DNA from: Rhizobium sp. NFR07
Lineage (GTDB): Bacteria; Pseudomonadota; Alphaproteobacteria; Rhizobiales; Rhizobiaceae
Length of the DNA: 64,000 nucleotides
Assembly: GCF_900111905.1 (NCBI RefSeq)
Contig: NZ_FOKM01000013.1
Span: forward strand, 124,001 to 188,000
Reading direction: 5' to 3'
The position numbers were made by a program, and so were the translations under genes. This document shows, piece after piece, positions 46,320 through 56,500 of the stretch. The notes under the pieces are model-generated. The model was not told the origin of the DNA. It saw nothing but the letters and a program-made list of their open reading frames with translations, and did not search any database. Positions within the stretch are counted from its first letter, which is position 1, and the number at the start of each line of letters is the position of its first letter.

Positions 46320-47228
46320 GTGAACTGGATCACCAACTACGTCCGGCCGCGCATCAACTCCATGCTCGGCCGTCCCGACAGGGACGTTCCTGAAAATCTC
46401 TGGATCAAGTGCCCCGAAACCGGGGAAATGGTCTTCCACAAGGACCTGGAAGAGAACAAGTGGGTCATTCCCGCTTCCGGCTTCCACATGAAGATGCCGG
46501 CCAAGGCGCGTCTGAAGGATCTGTTCGACGGCGGCGAGTTTGAATCGCTGCCGCAGCCGAAGGTCGCCCAGGACCCGCTGAAATTCCGCGATTCCAAGAA
46601 ATATGCCGACCGTCTGAAGGATAGCCGCCTGAAGACCGAGCAGGAGGACACGATCCTCGCCGGTCTCGGCAAGGTTCAGGGCGTCAAGCTCGTCGCCGTC
46701 GTGCACGAGTTCAACTTCATCGGTGGTTCGCTCGGCATGGCTGCCGGCGAGGCGATCGTGAAGGCCTGCGAACGTGCGTTGAAGGAAAAGTGCCCGCTGA
46801 TCATCTTCCCGGCTTCCGGTGGCGCCCGCATGCAGGAAGGCATCCTGTCCCTGATGCAGCTGCCGCGCACCACGGTTGCCGTCGACATGCTCAAGGAAGC
46901 CGGCCTTCCCTACATCGTCGTCCTCACCAACCCGACCACCGGTGGCGTCACCGCCTCCTACGCGATGCTGGGCGATGTCCACATTGCCGAGCCGGGCGCC
47001 GAAATCGGCTTCGCCGGCAAGCGCGTCATCGAGCAGACCCTGCGCGAAAAGCTGCCGGAAGGTTTCCAGACTGCGGAATACCTGCTGGAGCACGGCATGG
47101 TCGACATGGTGGTAAAGCGCCATGACCTGCCGTCGACGCTCGCCCGCATCCTGAAGATCCTGACGAAGCAGTCGGTTCAGGAAGCGCTTCCGGCACCAGC
47201 ACCGGTACCGGTTGCCGCCACCGCCTGA
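46320..47228 (+). CDS. accD: Acetyl-CoA carboxylase carboxyltransferase beta subunit (zinc ribbon degenerate)
   Basis: Carboxyltransferase subunit that works with AccA to make malonyl-CoA. 302 residues: the crotonase-like core has FNFIGGSLGMAAGEA, FPASGGARMQEG and EPGAEIGFAGKRVIEQT. The N-terminal region aligns with the E. coli zinc ribbon, but only the first of four cysteines remains (LWIKCPETGEMVF; the second pair is replaced by VIPASG). Start is GTG at 46320 with GGAG upstream. The accD-folC pair after trpA is a conserved alphaproteobacterial order. The C-terminal 20 residues are alanine- and proline-rich. Confidence 0.95.
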   Translation: MNWITNYVRPRINSMLGRPDRDVPENLWIKCPETGEMVFHKDLEENKWVIPASGFHMKMPAKARLKDLFDGGEFESLPQPKVAQDPLKFRDSKKYADRLKDSRLKTEQEDTILAGLGKVQGVKLVAVVHEFNFIGGSLGMAAGEAIVKACERALKEKCPLIIFPASGGARMQEGILSLMQLPRTTVAVDMLKEAGLPYIVVLTNPTTGGVTASYAMLGDVHIAEPGAEIGFAGKRVIEQTLREKLPEGFQTAEYLLEHGMVDMVVKRHDLPSTLARILKILTKQSVQEALPAPAPVPVAATA

Positions 47229-47258
47229 TCGACGAACTGCCAGGATCGGAGCTACGGG

Positions 47259-48611
47259 ATGAACACGAAGAACCAGCCCGTCGCAAGCGAGGCCGAACAG
47301 GAGATCGAGAAGTTGATGACCCTTCATCCGAAGGGCTTCGACCTCTCGCTCGATCGCATTTCGCGCCTGCTCGAAACACTCGGCAATCCGCATCTCAAAC
47401 TGCCGCCGGTCATCCATGTGGCCGGCACCAACGGCAAGGGCTCCTGCACCGCCTTCTGCCGCGCGCTTCTGGAAGCGGGCGGCCACGCGGTTCATGTCCA
47501 CACATCCCCGCATCTCGTCCAGTGGCATGAGCGCTTTCGCATCGGTGTGAAGGGCGGGCGCGGCAAGCTCGTGGATGACGCGCTTCTGGCGGAGGCGCTC
47601 CGCCGCGTTGCTGGCGCCAATGGCGGCCAGATGATCACCGTCTTCGAAATCCTGACCGCCGCCACATTCCTCCTCTTCGCCGAACAGCCCGCAGATGCCG
47701 TGATCCTGGAGGTAGGGCTGGGCGGGCGTTTCGACGCGACCAATGTCATTACGAAACCGGCCGTCTCCGTTATCATGCCGATCGCGCTCGACCATCAGGC
47801 CTATCTCGGCGACAAGGTGGAACTGATCGCGGCCGAAAAGGCCGGCATCATGAAGCGCGGCTGTCCGGTCGTCATCGGCCAGCAGGAATTCGACGCGGCT
47901 AGGGACGTGCTTGTCTCGACCGCCGAACGGCTCGGCTGCCCGCATGTCGTCTACGGCCAGGATTTTTCCGCCCATGAGGAATTTGCCCGTCTCGTTTACC
48001 AGGACGAGGAAGGCCTGCATGATCTGCCGCTGCCGCGGCTTCCCGGCCGCCATCAATATGCCAATGCCGCAGCCGCAATCCGCGCCGTCAAGGCCGCCGG
48101 TTTTGCCGTCACCGACCAGATGATGGAACGTGCGATGGCGACGGTGGAATGGCCGGCACGCCTGCAGCGGCTCACCGAAGGCAATCTCGTCGACATTGCG
48201 CCTGCCGGTGCCGAAATCTGGCTCGACGGCGGCCACAATCCGGCCGGCGGAGAAGTGATAGCCGAGGCCATGGCTGCCTTTGAGGAACGCCAGCCGCGGC
48301 CGCTCTATCTCATCACCGGCATGATCAACACCAAGGACCCCGTGGGCTATTTCCGCGCCTTTACGGATCTTGCCGAACACGTCTTCACTGTCCGCATCCG
48401 CGACAGTGAGGCCGGTCTCGATCCGGTCGTCCTAGCCAACGCCGCCTATGACGCCGGCCTGGTGGCGGAACCGTCGGCCTCGACAGAGGACGCATTGAAG
48501 GAAATCGCGGCCCGCCAGGTCCCCGGCGGCCCACCGCCGCGCATCCTCATTGGTGGTTCCCTCTATTTCGCCGGCAACGTGCTGTCCGACAACGGCACCC
48601 CGCCGACGTGA
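47259..48611 (+). CDS. folC: Folylpolyglutamate synthase / dihydrofolate synthase
   Basis: Mur-ligase-family enzyme adding glutamates to folates. 450 residues: ATP loop VIHVAGTNGKGSCTAF near 50, TSPHLVQWHERFRI, the EVGLGGRFDATNVI motif and the C-terminal WLDGGHNPAGGEV. ATG at 47259 with CGGAG upstream. Last gene of the trp-acc-fol operon; a 934 bp gene-free stretch follows. Confidence 0.95.
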   Translation: MNTKNQPVASEAEQEIEKLMTLHPKGFDLSLDRISRLLETLGNPHLKLPPVIHVAGTNGKGSCTAFCRALLEAGGHAVHVHTSPHLVQWHERFRIGVKGGRGKLVDDALLAEALRRVAGANGGQMITVFEILTAATFLLFAEQPADAVILEVGLGGRFDATNVITKPAVSVIMPIALDHQAYLGDKVELIAAEKAGIMKRGCPVVIGQQEFDAARDVLVSTAERLGCPHVVYGQDFSAHEEFARLVYQDEEGLHDLPLPRLPGRHQYANAAAAIRAVKAAGFAVTDQMMERAMATVEWPARLQRLTEGNLVDIAPAGAEIWLDGGHNPAGGEVIAEAMAAFEERQPRPLYLITGMINTKDPVGYFRAFTDLAEHVFTVRIRDSEAGLDPVVLANAAYDAGLVAEPSASTEDALKEIAARQVPGGPPPRILIGGSLYFAGNVLSDNGTPPT

Positions 48612-48659
48612 TTGCTCGGCGGAACACGCACGTCGGATAAGTTCGTTTGGCGTCGAATG

Positions 48660-48839
48660 CCCCCTCACCAACAAAATCTGAGACTTGGCTTTCAGCTGAA
48701 ATCTTGATTTTGTAACCTCTCCCTCCAAGGGAGAGGTAGGCCGCCGAGAGCGCGGCACCTGTATCTCTCCCTTGGTGGGGGAGAAAGCGATTTCAACATC
48801 TTAGCGTCAGCTAAGTGTTAGAAATTCCAAGTGAGGGGG
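48660..48839. repeat. 180 bp palindromic intergenic repeat element
   Basis: Bounded by inverted CCCCCTCAC (48660-48668) and GTGAGGGGG (48831-48839). Inside are the palindrome TTTCAGCTGAAA (48690-48701), a 9 bp hairpin CCTCTCCCT/AGGGAGAGG with CCA loop (48716-48736), a CTCCC/GGGAG-type repeat near 48766-48783, and CTTAGC-GTCA-GCTAAG (48800-48815). It looks like a mobile palindromic intergenic element; similar strings recur in rhizobial genomes from memory. No coding capacity. Confidence 0.65.
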
Positions 48840-48929
48840 TCGCCGCCACCGGGGACGGTCCGGCACTCAATTTCAACAAAATCAATCCCTTACAACAAAT
48901 TTCATCCCCACCCTAAAAACCTCCGCCTA

Positions 48930-49410
48930 CAATCCCCTCGTCCCGTCGCGGATACACCGGAAGGCGTTCCGGCGAGGCGGGGCCGGCATCGGTGGTGAAG
49001 GGACGACGTGAACCGTCATCATCGGGGTCCGTTGAGAAAATGGTTGCCCTCCGACGACCGGGAGGCGCGGGATGAAAGTCGGACCGACATCCCGCATCAC
49101 CTCCCTGATGGAGCGTCGGGCGTGCCTGTGAGGTACAAAGGGTGGCGGGACGGCGCCATGGGGCGTTCGCGGATGTCTTCGGACATTCGGAAACCATGGC
49201 GCAGGTGGATGACGTGGCCCAAGGTCGTCATGGCCCGGGTCGGGTTCCGTAAAAGGGCGTGCATGACACTCGATAATGAGACACGCCCCCGTGCCCACCG
49301 TCCCGTCCACCGCAGAGCAACCGGAGTTCACGGATAGAAACTGCCGAACGGGGCGCTGAGAGGTGTCACTTTAAACTAACTTTACGAGGCAGCTTTCAGC
49401 GCCCCGGCCG
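48930..49410. ncRNA. Candidate structured RNA or repeat region, hairpin-dense
   Basis: Gene-free GC-rich region with many nested stem-loops. CCGGAA/TTCCGG 48957-48972; CCTCC/GGAGG 49048-49065; GCGGGATG/CATCCCGC 49067-49095; CTCC/GGAG 49101-49113. Next, a 9 bp stem GCGCCATGG/CCATGGCGC (49153-49161 with 49194-49202) encloses an ATGTC-TTCG-GACAT hairpin (49173-49186). Then ATGACG/CGTCAT 49209-49231, GGGCGTG/CACGCCC 49255-49288, and an 11 bp arm CGGGGCGCTGA (49349-49359) with TCAGCGCCCCG (49396-49406). Strand of any transcript is not known. I match no named RNA family. ORFs on both strands here look like by-products of the structure. Confidence 0.45.
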
Positions 49411-49492
49411 ACTTGAAAATGCCAGAGATCGCCAAGGGCGCACTCCGTCCTCTGATCAGAGACCCGCAGGCAAAGTTAAACACCGGGCAAAC

Positions 49493-49524
49493 AAAAACCC
49501 GGCTGATCGCTCAACCGGGCTTTT
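49493..49524. terminator. Bidirectional terminator downstream of trxA
   Basis: CCCGG (49498-49502) and CCGGG (49515-49519) with an inner TGA/TCA pair; five T on the minus side and four on the plus side. It most likely ends the divL-to-trxA transcripts on minus. Confidence 0.75.
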
Positions 49525-49540
49525 GGATTCACGTGAAACA
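49525..49540. other. parS: parS site E (trxA downstream)
   Basis: GGATTCACGTGAAACA, the same 16 bases as site D. It lies just after the trxA stop, about 21 kb right of the origin, with an embedded GATTC. Confidence 0.8.
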
Positions 49541-49545
49541 ATCAA

Positions 49546-49866
49546 TCAGGCGGCGCTGGAGATCCAGGCCGACAGCGCGGTCTTCGGTGCTGCACCGACC
49601 TTGATGTCGGCCACTTCGCCGCCCTTGAACATGGCGAGCGTCGGGATCGAGCGGACGCCGAACTGGGCGGCCAGTTCCGGATTCTCGTCGATGTTGAGCT
49701 TGGCGACCTTCACCTTGCCGGCGAGTTCCGTGGCGATTTCCTCGAGGCTCGGAGCGATCATCTTGCAGGGGCCGCACCATTCGGCCCAGAAATCCACGAC
49801 GACCGGCTCGGCGGAGTTCAGCACTTCGGCCTGGAAATTATTGTTGTCGACTTTCACGGTAGCCAT
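49546..49866 (-). CDS. trxA: Thioredoxin
   Basis: Small dithiol-disulfide oxidoreductase of 106 residues. Active site WCGPC with cysteines 31 and 34, the buried Asp region VVVDFWAEW, and the cis-proline in RSIPTLAMF. ATG at 49866 with AAGGAGAG upstream; the frame open to 49926 is leader. It is 72 bp after addA and probably shares its transcript or has its own promoter. Confidence 0.96.
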   Translation of the reverse strand: MATVKVDNNNFQAEVLNSAEPVVVDFWAEWCGPCKMIAPSLEEIATELAGKVKVAKLNIDENPELAAQFGVRSIPTLAMFKGGEVADIKVGAAPKTALSAWISSAA

Positions 49867-49938
49867 GAGGCTCTCCTTCACGATTCGTGTTGTTGCAAAT
49901 GTGAGATCGTTGCTCGCGCTTTTCAAGCACCCGTCATG

Positions 49939-52900
49939 TCACTTTGTCTGGAGCTCTGCAAGCGAACGCGCCATCAGTTCGGGGGATAGCGAAACCACGT
50001 TTGCCGTCTCGGTATAGGCAAGCACGCAGTCGATCCGCTTGCCCGGATAAAGCGGTGCCAGGATCTGCCGGTAGATGGCAAGCTGCGCCCGATGCTGCAG
50101 CGGAACATCCTCAGCGGCAGCCGGCGGCATGCGGTTGGTCTTGTAGTCGAGGATGATGACGCGGTCCTCCGTTTCGACCAGCCGGTCGATGCGGCCGGAA
50201 ATCGCATAGTCCCGGCCCTCCAGCGTCAGCGTTCCCATGATCGACACTTCCGACTGGCTGCGGGCGGAAAACACCGGCGCCAGATCCCCATGCGACAAGA
50301 CCGAGATGACGCTCGCGACCAGCTTCTCCCGCTCCGCATGCGGCCAGAAGCGTGCGGCGCGCTCGGCATAACGGCGGGCCGCAGCCTGACGCTCCGGTTC
50401 GGCAAACTCCGTCAGCATCTGCAGCATGCGGTGGACCAGCTTGCCCTTCTGCAGCGCCAGGCTGCCGGAAGCCTTGTTCCCGAACAGCGGCGAGGTGACG
50501 ATCAGGTCGTCGGCATCGTCGTCGACCATCGTCCCGGCACCGGAGGGGCTCAAGGGCCGCGGCAGCACCTTTTGAGGCGGCAGGGGGCGGGAGAGGGCCG
50601 GCGGCAGAGAGGCAGACAGCGGAGCCTTCCCGTTGGGGCTGGCCACTGCGTGAGCCGCCCTCGGCACCGGCTTGCCGGCGGCCTGCGGCAGTCGCCAGGA
50701 AAGCCCGTTCCACTCGCCGTCCGGACCATGGAACGTCGCCGGCCTGCAATGAGCCTCGTCGGCTGAAAGCGCCCGCCCGATCATCGCCTGCCAGCTTTCG
50801 GGATTGTCGCGGGCACCACGATAACCGCAGATCACCAGCCGGTCGGCGGCCCGCGTCATGCCGACATAGAGCAGCCTGCGATATTCTTCTTCCGCCCCCG
50901 TCTTCAGCCGTGCATCGTCGGCTGTCGTCAGCGCATTGGACAGGGCCTTGCCCGGAACCCACACCGGAACATTCTCCGCCCCCACCTGCAGCAGCCGGAA
51001 TTTCGGCACATGCGAGGAAATGAAGGCTTTCGAATTGCTGTCGACGAGAAACACGACCGGCGCTTCCAGACCCTTGGAGGCATGCACGGTCATGATCCGC
51101 ACCTCGTTGCGTCCGCCATCCTGCTCGCGCTTCACCTCCGGGCTCTCGATCTCCAGCGTCGAGACGAAGGCCTGCAGGCCGGGCAGGCCGGAGGTCTCGT
51201 GATCGAGCGCGAAGGTGAGGAATTCGTCGAGGATATCGCCCGCCTCGCTGCCGAGCCTTCCGAGAAACTTTCGTCGCCCACCATGCTGGCCGAGAATGCG
51301 GGCAAAGAGATCATGCGGGCTGAGCAGCCGCGACAGGGCCAGAAGATGCTCCAGCCGGTCGGCGGCGTCGCGGAACCGCAGCGGCTGGTCGTCAGAAAGC
51401 CGTTTCAGCTGGCTCCAGGCGCTCTCATTGTCGCCCCGCAGCGCCGCCACCTCGAACATATCCTCTTCCGAGAGATCGAAAAGCGGGCTCTTCAAAAGCG
51501 CCGCCAGCGACAGGTCGTCCTGCGGCAACAGCAGGAAACGCCCAAGCGCCAGCAAATCCTGCACGGCGATATGGCTGGTCAGCCTCAACCGGTCGGCACC
51601 GGCGACGGGAATGTTGTCGCGGCGCTTCAAGGCTCTGGTCAGCGCGTTGACGAAGGCATCGCGCTTGCGCACCAGAACCAGAATGTCGCCCGGCTCGATG
51701 AACCGTTCCTCAGGTCCATTAGGCCCTTTCTCGATCACCGTCTCCCGCCCGATCATCTCACCGATCAGGTTGGCGATGCGCGACGCGAGGATCGCCGAAG
51801 GCGCCTTGTCCGGCGTCGCATCGAAGGGGGCGGTCCAATCCTCTTCCTGCACCGCGACATCCGGCGCGACGACATCCCAGAGATCGACTTCGCCGGCATG
51901 GCCCATGCGGTTGGAACGGTGCTGGACCGGATCGCCGGTGGCCGACAGGCCCCGGGCATTGTCTTCCAGCGCAAACACCTGGTCGACCGCGGACAGCACG
52001 TCGGCCGTGGAGCGGAAGGAGAGGGGCAGGCGGATGGCGTGGAATGGCTGTCCGCTCCCGGCCACCTGTCGCTGCGTCGCCAGCCGCTCTTCGGCAAATC
52101 GCTCCGGCCGCGCACCCTGGAAGGAATAGATCGACTGTTTCTCGTCACCGACTGCAAACATCGTGCGGCGCGTCTCCCGAGCACTGGCACCGGAATAGAA
52201 ATCCTCGGCCAGCGATTTGATCACCGTCCACTGGATCGGGCTCGTATCCTGCGCCTCGTCGACGAGAATGTGGTCGATACCCTGGTCAAGCTTGTAATGC
52301 ACCCAGGCCCCGACGCCGTCGCGGGTGAGAAGGTCTGCGGTGCGGGCGATCAGATCCTCGAAGTCGAGCAGGCTGCGCTTTTTCTTCAGGTCCTCGTAAT
52401 CGTCGTTCAGCCGCGCCGCCAGCGTCAGCGCCGCCTTGGTGGCGGCAAACATGCGGATCAGCCGCAACCGGTCGCGAGAGGTCGCAACATGCTCTCGGGC
52501 AGCATCGACTGCGCCCGCCAATTCCGGCGCCGGCTTCAGCATCGCCTTGGCGACGAGCGAGGAATCCGCCTTCGGCTTGCCGGTGCCGGTCATGAAGATC
52601 TGGTCGAGCAGCTCGGCGCGCTTGAAGACATCGGTCTCCTTCATCGCCAACCGCAGTCCATAGGCGACCTCGGTCACCTTGGCGCCACCGGCTTGGTCGG
52701 CAAGCGACAGATAGAGATCAAGCGTGATGCCGGCGAGCCCGGGCAGCGGCCAATAGCTGGCTGCAATGCTCTCTTCGGTATGGGCCGAATCGAGCCCCAG
52801 CGCCTTCTTCAGCGCCGGGCCGATGCCGCCATTGCGTTCAGCCTGCGCCGTGAACCGGCGGATCGCCGTGCGGTTGGCGATGATGTCGGACAGCAGCGCT

Positions 52901-53514
52901 TCGAGACCGAACTCGTCACCGAGATCCAGCACATGCGCAAAAGCCTCGGCGAGATCAGGATCGTCCTCGGCCGAGGTCGCGGTCAGCAGCGAACGGCGCG
53001 CTTCGGCGAGCAAGGCGGAGGCGGCGCGATCGTCGAGCACGGAAAAATGTCCGGCGACATTGGCTTCCAGCGGAAATTGGTGCAGCAGCGCCTCGCAAAA
53101 GGCATGGATCGTCTGGATCTTCAGTCCGCCCGGCGTTTCCAGCGCCTTGGCGAACAGGCGGCGCGCCTCGGCAAGCTTGAAGGAATCCGGCTCAGCACCC
53201 TCGATGCCGGCAATTCTCTTGGACAGCTCCTCGTCGGACAACACCGTCCATTCGGCCAGTCGCTGGAAGACGCGGTTCGACATTTCCGACGCCGCAGCCT
53301 TGGTATAGGTAAGGCAGAGAATGGCCGACGGGCGACAACCGGCCAGCAGCAGCCGGATCACCCGCTGGGTCAGCACATGGGTCTTGCCGGAGCCGGCATT
53401 GGCCGACACCCAGGCCGAGCTTGCCGGATCGGACGCGCGCGATTGCTGCACCGTCGTCCAGTCGATCCATGTGATCGGGTCGTCGCCCTCGGGCAGGTCG
53501 AGATGGTCACTCAT
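49939..53514 (-). CDS. addA: Double-strand break repair helicase-nuclease AddA
   Basis: Alphaproteobacterial RecBCD equivalent subunit: UvrD-type 3'-5' helicase with a C-terminal nuclease. 1,191 residues. Walker A in SANAGSGKTH near 40, then LCLTYTKAAASEM, DFEDLIARTADLL and VDEAQDTSPIQW (Walker B). The helicase domain IV motif MTVHASKGLEAPVVFLVD is near 850, and the RecB-type nuclease ILDYKTNRMP near 1140. Start at 53514 (MSDHLDLPEG) overlaps the addB stop by 8 bases; the open frame to 53568 is not needed. Acts with AddB at broken DNA ends. Confidence 0.95.
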   Translation of the reverse strand: MSDHLDLPEGDDPITWIDWTTVQQSRASDPASSAWVSANAGSGKTHVLTQRVIRLLLAGCRPSAILCLTYTKAAASEMSNRVFQRLAEWTVLSDEELSKRIAGIEGAEPDSFKLAEARRLFAKALETPGGLKIQTIHAFCEALLHQFPLEANVAGHFSVLDDRAASALLAEARRSLLTATSAEDDPDLAEAFAHVLDLGDEFGLEALLSDIIANRTAIRRFTAQAERNGGIGPALKKALGLDSAHTEESIAASYWPLPGLAGITLDLYLSLADQAGGAKVTEVAYGLRLAMKETDVFKRAELLDQIFMTGTGKPKADSSLVAKAMLKPAPELAGAVDAAREHVATSRDRLRLIRMFAATKAALTLAARLNDDYEDLKKKRSLLDFEDLIARTADLLTRDGVGAWVHYKLDQGIDHILVDEAQDTSPIQWTVIKSLAEDFYSGASARETRRTMFAVGDEKQSIYSFQGARPERFAEERLATQRQVAGSGQPFHAIRLPLSFRSTADVLSAVDQVFALEDNARGLSATGDPVQHRSNRMGHAGEVDLWDVVAPDVAVQEEDWTAPFDATPDKAPSAILASRIANLIGEMIGRETVIEKGPNGPEERFIEPGDILVLVRKRDAFVNALTRALKRRDNIPVAGADRLRLTSHIAVQDLLALGRFLLLPQDDLSLAALLKSPLFDLSEEDMFEVAALRGDNESAWSQLKRLSDDQPLRFRDAADRLEHLLALSRLLSPHDLFARILGQHGGRRKFLGRLGSEAGDILDEFLTFALDHETSGLPGLQAFVSTLEIESPEVKREQDGGRNEVRIMTVHASKGLEAPVVFLVDSNSKAFISSHVPKFRLLQVGAENVPVWVPGKALSNALTTADDARLKTGAEEEYRRLLYVGMTRAADRLVICGYRGARDNPESWQAMIGRALSADEAHCRPATFHGPDGEWNGLSWRLPQAAGKPVPRAAHAVASPNGKAPLSASLPPALSRPLPPQKVLPRPLSPSGAGTMVDDDADDLIVTSPLFGNKASGSLALQKGKLVHRMLQMLTEFAEPERQAAARRYAERAARFWPHAEREKLVASVISVLSHGDLAPVFSARSQSEVSIMGTLTLEGRDYAISGRIDRLVETEDRVIILDYKTNRMPPAAAEDVPLQHRAQLAIYRQILAPLYPGKRIDCVLAYTETANVVSLSPELMARSLAELQTK

Positions 53515-56500
53515 CGGCTTCCGCCTCCCCATCGTCATCGGCCGTCGACCATTCGGCGACGCGGGCAAGGTGGTCGTATTCGCCGCCGAAATCGCCCTGG
53601 GCGAAAGGCACCAGCCTTGAGGCGAACCCCGCTTCCCCCTTGCGCAGCGTCAGCACGAAACGGGTGAGCTGTTCCAGCGCTTCCTCGGCGAGATCGATCG
53701 CCGATTTGGAATCCGGCTTGCCACCCGCCTCGTTGTTGACACGCTCTGATTTGAACCGGTCGCCGGGGCGCAGCCGCACATAGAGAAGATCGTCCGGCTT
53801 GCCGCTGATCTCCTTGAACCCGCCATGGATCAACGCCGCCGCTTCCAGCGACAATTGCGGATCGAGCAGAGTGCGTGCCTGTTTTGTAGAGGGCGATAGG
53901 CCGGTCTTGTAGTCGACGATATCGATCCGGCCGTTACCCTTGAGATCGATCCGGTCGGCAATGCCGGTCACGCGGATGCCGGCACCGACCACCTCCCAGC
54001 CACCCCGCACTTCGGTGAACGTAGACCGGAGATCATGGGCGCGATCCGCCTCCCAGTCGAGAAAGGCGCGGGAGACCTCGACGAAGCGCGGCCGCCAGAC
54101 CCGGTCGATATGCGGCGGCAATTGTTCCGCGTCGAAAAGCTCTTCCGTGATCTGCCGCATGGTTTCACGGGACGCCGGCGTGCCCGGCTTGAAGCCCTGT
54201 TTGATACTCTCTCTCGTGTAGCGGTCGATGATCGCGTGATAGAGCGTGCCCCGCTCTGAAGCGCCGGGATCCTGATTGAACGGATCGAGCGGATCGAGCT
54301 TGAGCACCCGTCGGGCATAGACGGAGTAGGGGTCGCGGCGCAGGCGCCCGACCTCGCTGAAGGAATAGCGTGTCGGCTGCAGCTCGGCCGGCGGTTTCGG
54401 GGCAGGGCGCTTGGCCGGTTGCTGGTTGTCGCCCTCATCGATCTTCGCCGCCCAATGGCGAAAATTCTCGCCGCGCGCCTTCAGCTCCTCGGCAAAGGCC
54501 TTGCCGCCCAGCGCCAGCAGGCGTTGCAGCCAGCGGGAAGCGACCGTCGGCGTCGAGCCCTGCCGCATCGAACGGGTGAGGATGAGATTGCGCGTGCCGC
54601 ACGCCATCTGGAAATCATGTGCCAGCTGCCCGATCCGCCGTTCCGGCGGTTCCAGCCCCATATCGGTCTTCATCGTGCGGGAAAGAAACGGATTGTTGAC
54701 CGTCTGGCCCGGCCACGAGCCTTCGTTCAGCCCGCCGAGGATCATCGTATCGACCGTCTGCAGCCGCGCTTCCAGCGTGCCGAAGATGAAGACGCGCGGG
54801 TTGGCGAGCGAGCGCGGCTTCACCGCGCCGCCGGTGGTCAGCGCCATGACGATGTCGATCCATTGCGGACCGTCCGCCTCCATCTGGCCCTCGGTCTCGA
54901 TCACCTCCGCCAGAAGATCGGCCAGCTGTTCGCCGGCCTCGCCGGACCAGAGGGCTGCCAGATCCCCGCGCTCATCGATGCACAGCGCCTCAAGAGCACG
55001 GCCGGTTCGTGCTGCCCAGTCCGAAAGCTGCAGGCGGGATGTCAGGCCGCGTCCGTCCAGACGGCGGCGCAGGAAGGCGCCGACCAGGGGTTCGACCGCG
55101 GCGGTGATCTTCCCGGCGATAGCGCGCGCCTGCTCGACTGCGCCTTCCGGCAGCGAGGCACGCCAATGCGGCATGTGCGGATCGTCCAGGATTGCCGCAA
55201 GCTGCGTCTCCAGAAGCGGTTGGAGCGTGGAAATATCCATTTCGCCGACACCGCCGCGCAGGGCCAGCACTTCCAGCGCATCGACCGCCGCTCGCAGATC
55301 CGCAGCCGGCAGGCCGAGGCGCACCAGCGGATGCTTGATCAGCCCGACGATCGCCACCGGATCGCCCGGTCGAAGCGTCGCCTCGAGCAGAAGCTGGGCG
55401 AGCGTCCCCTGCGGCGTGCCGGAAAGCGCCGAACCGGCCGAATCGTCAGCCAGGATTCCGAAACGCGCAAGCTCGGCCGTCACGCGCCGGCCGAGCGCGC
55501 GGTCCGGAGTGATCAGCGCGGCCACCGCCTCGCCACCATTGCGGCCTGGCTTTTCCAGCGCCAGGCGCAAGGCGATGGCGATTGCCACCGCTTCCTCGCG
55601 CTCGTTGCCGGCCTCGATCAGGGTGACGTCCTGGAAAGCATCGATGAGAGCCTGCGGATCGGCCTCGTTGCGCCAGCGGCTCCAGTGGTCGGTCGCCTTG
55701 GCCGGCACCAGAGCCTGCGAGATCGCCTCGGCGCGAAACGCCAGGTCAGGCCCGATTTCGCCCAGCGTTTCCACATCCCGGCGTGTGGCGCCGATCTTCT
55801 TCAACAGCCGGGAAAGTCCGAATTGCGGATGGCTGCGGCTCGCCGGCTCCGGCCGACCGTCTGCCAGATCCTCGCCGACCATCGCCCATTGGTCTTCCGG
55901 CATGGTCATGTCGAGCCCGGGCAAGACGACGGTGCCGTTCGGAAGGCGCGAGATCGCGGCGATCAGCTCGGCCGCTGCCGGCACCGAGCCGGTCGAGCCG
56001 GCGACGATCACCGGTCCTTTGTGCTCTCTTTCGCCGATGCGCTGCGCTTCGCCGCGCAGAATGGCGGCGCGATGTTTTGCCGGCGAAGAGCGCTTCAGCT
56101 CCTCCAGCCGTGCCGGCCAGAAGGCGCTGGCGATCGACAGGAATTCGGCGGTCAGCTGCCACCACAGCGCATGCTCGCCGGTCTGCAGGTTTTTCAGGTC
56201 GCTCCAGTCCCGCTCCTCGGTCTCGATCGCATCGATCAACTCAGCAAGCGCCCGGGCAAGCCAGATCGCATCTGCCGGGCTCGCCGGTGCGACGAGCGGC
56301 GATTCCGAATGCAGGTCGAGCACGATCTTCGGCAACTGGTTGCGCCAGGCGAGGATCAGTCGGCCGAGTTCGAGCAGCCGTGCCGTGCCGCCGATCGGTA
56401 GCGCAAGGTCCATCTCTTCCGGTGCCACGAGATCGAAGAAGCCGCTGTCGTCGTCGGTTTCACCGAGCGGCCGGACGACCGGCAGGATGGCGGCGCGGCC

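Noticed and set aside
46299..48380. 693-codon minus-strand frame opposite accD-folC
   Set aside because: Shadow of two well-identified genes; low-complexity His/Arg/Asp-rich composition.
48927..49337. 134- and 109-codon proteins on opposite strands in the folC-trxA gap
   Set aside because: Pro/Arg/His-rich translations without domains, in a region better explained by ordered hairpins.
51010..53667. 885-codon open frame opposite addA
   Set aside because: Same antisense shadow effect; addA has clear helicase and nuclease motifs in its own frame.
54160..54175. GGTTTCACGGGACG in addB as a parS site
   Set aside because: The right half of the palindrome is broken at several positions.
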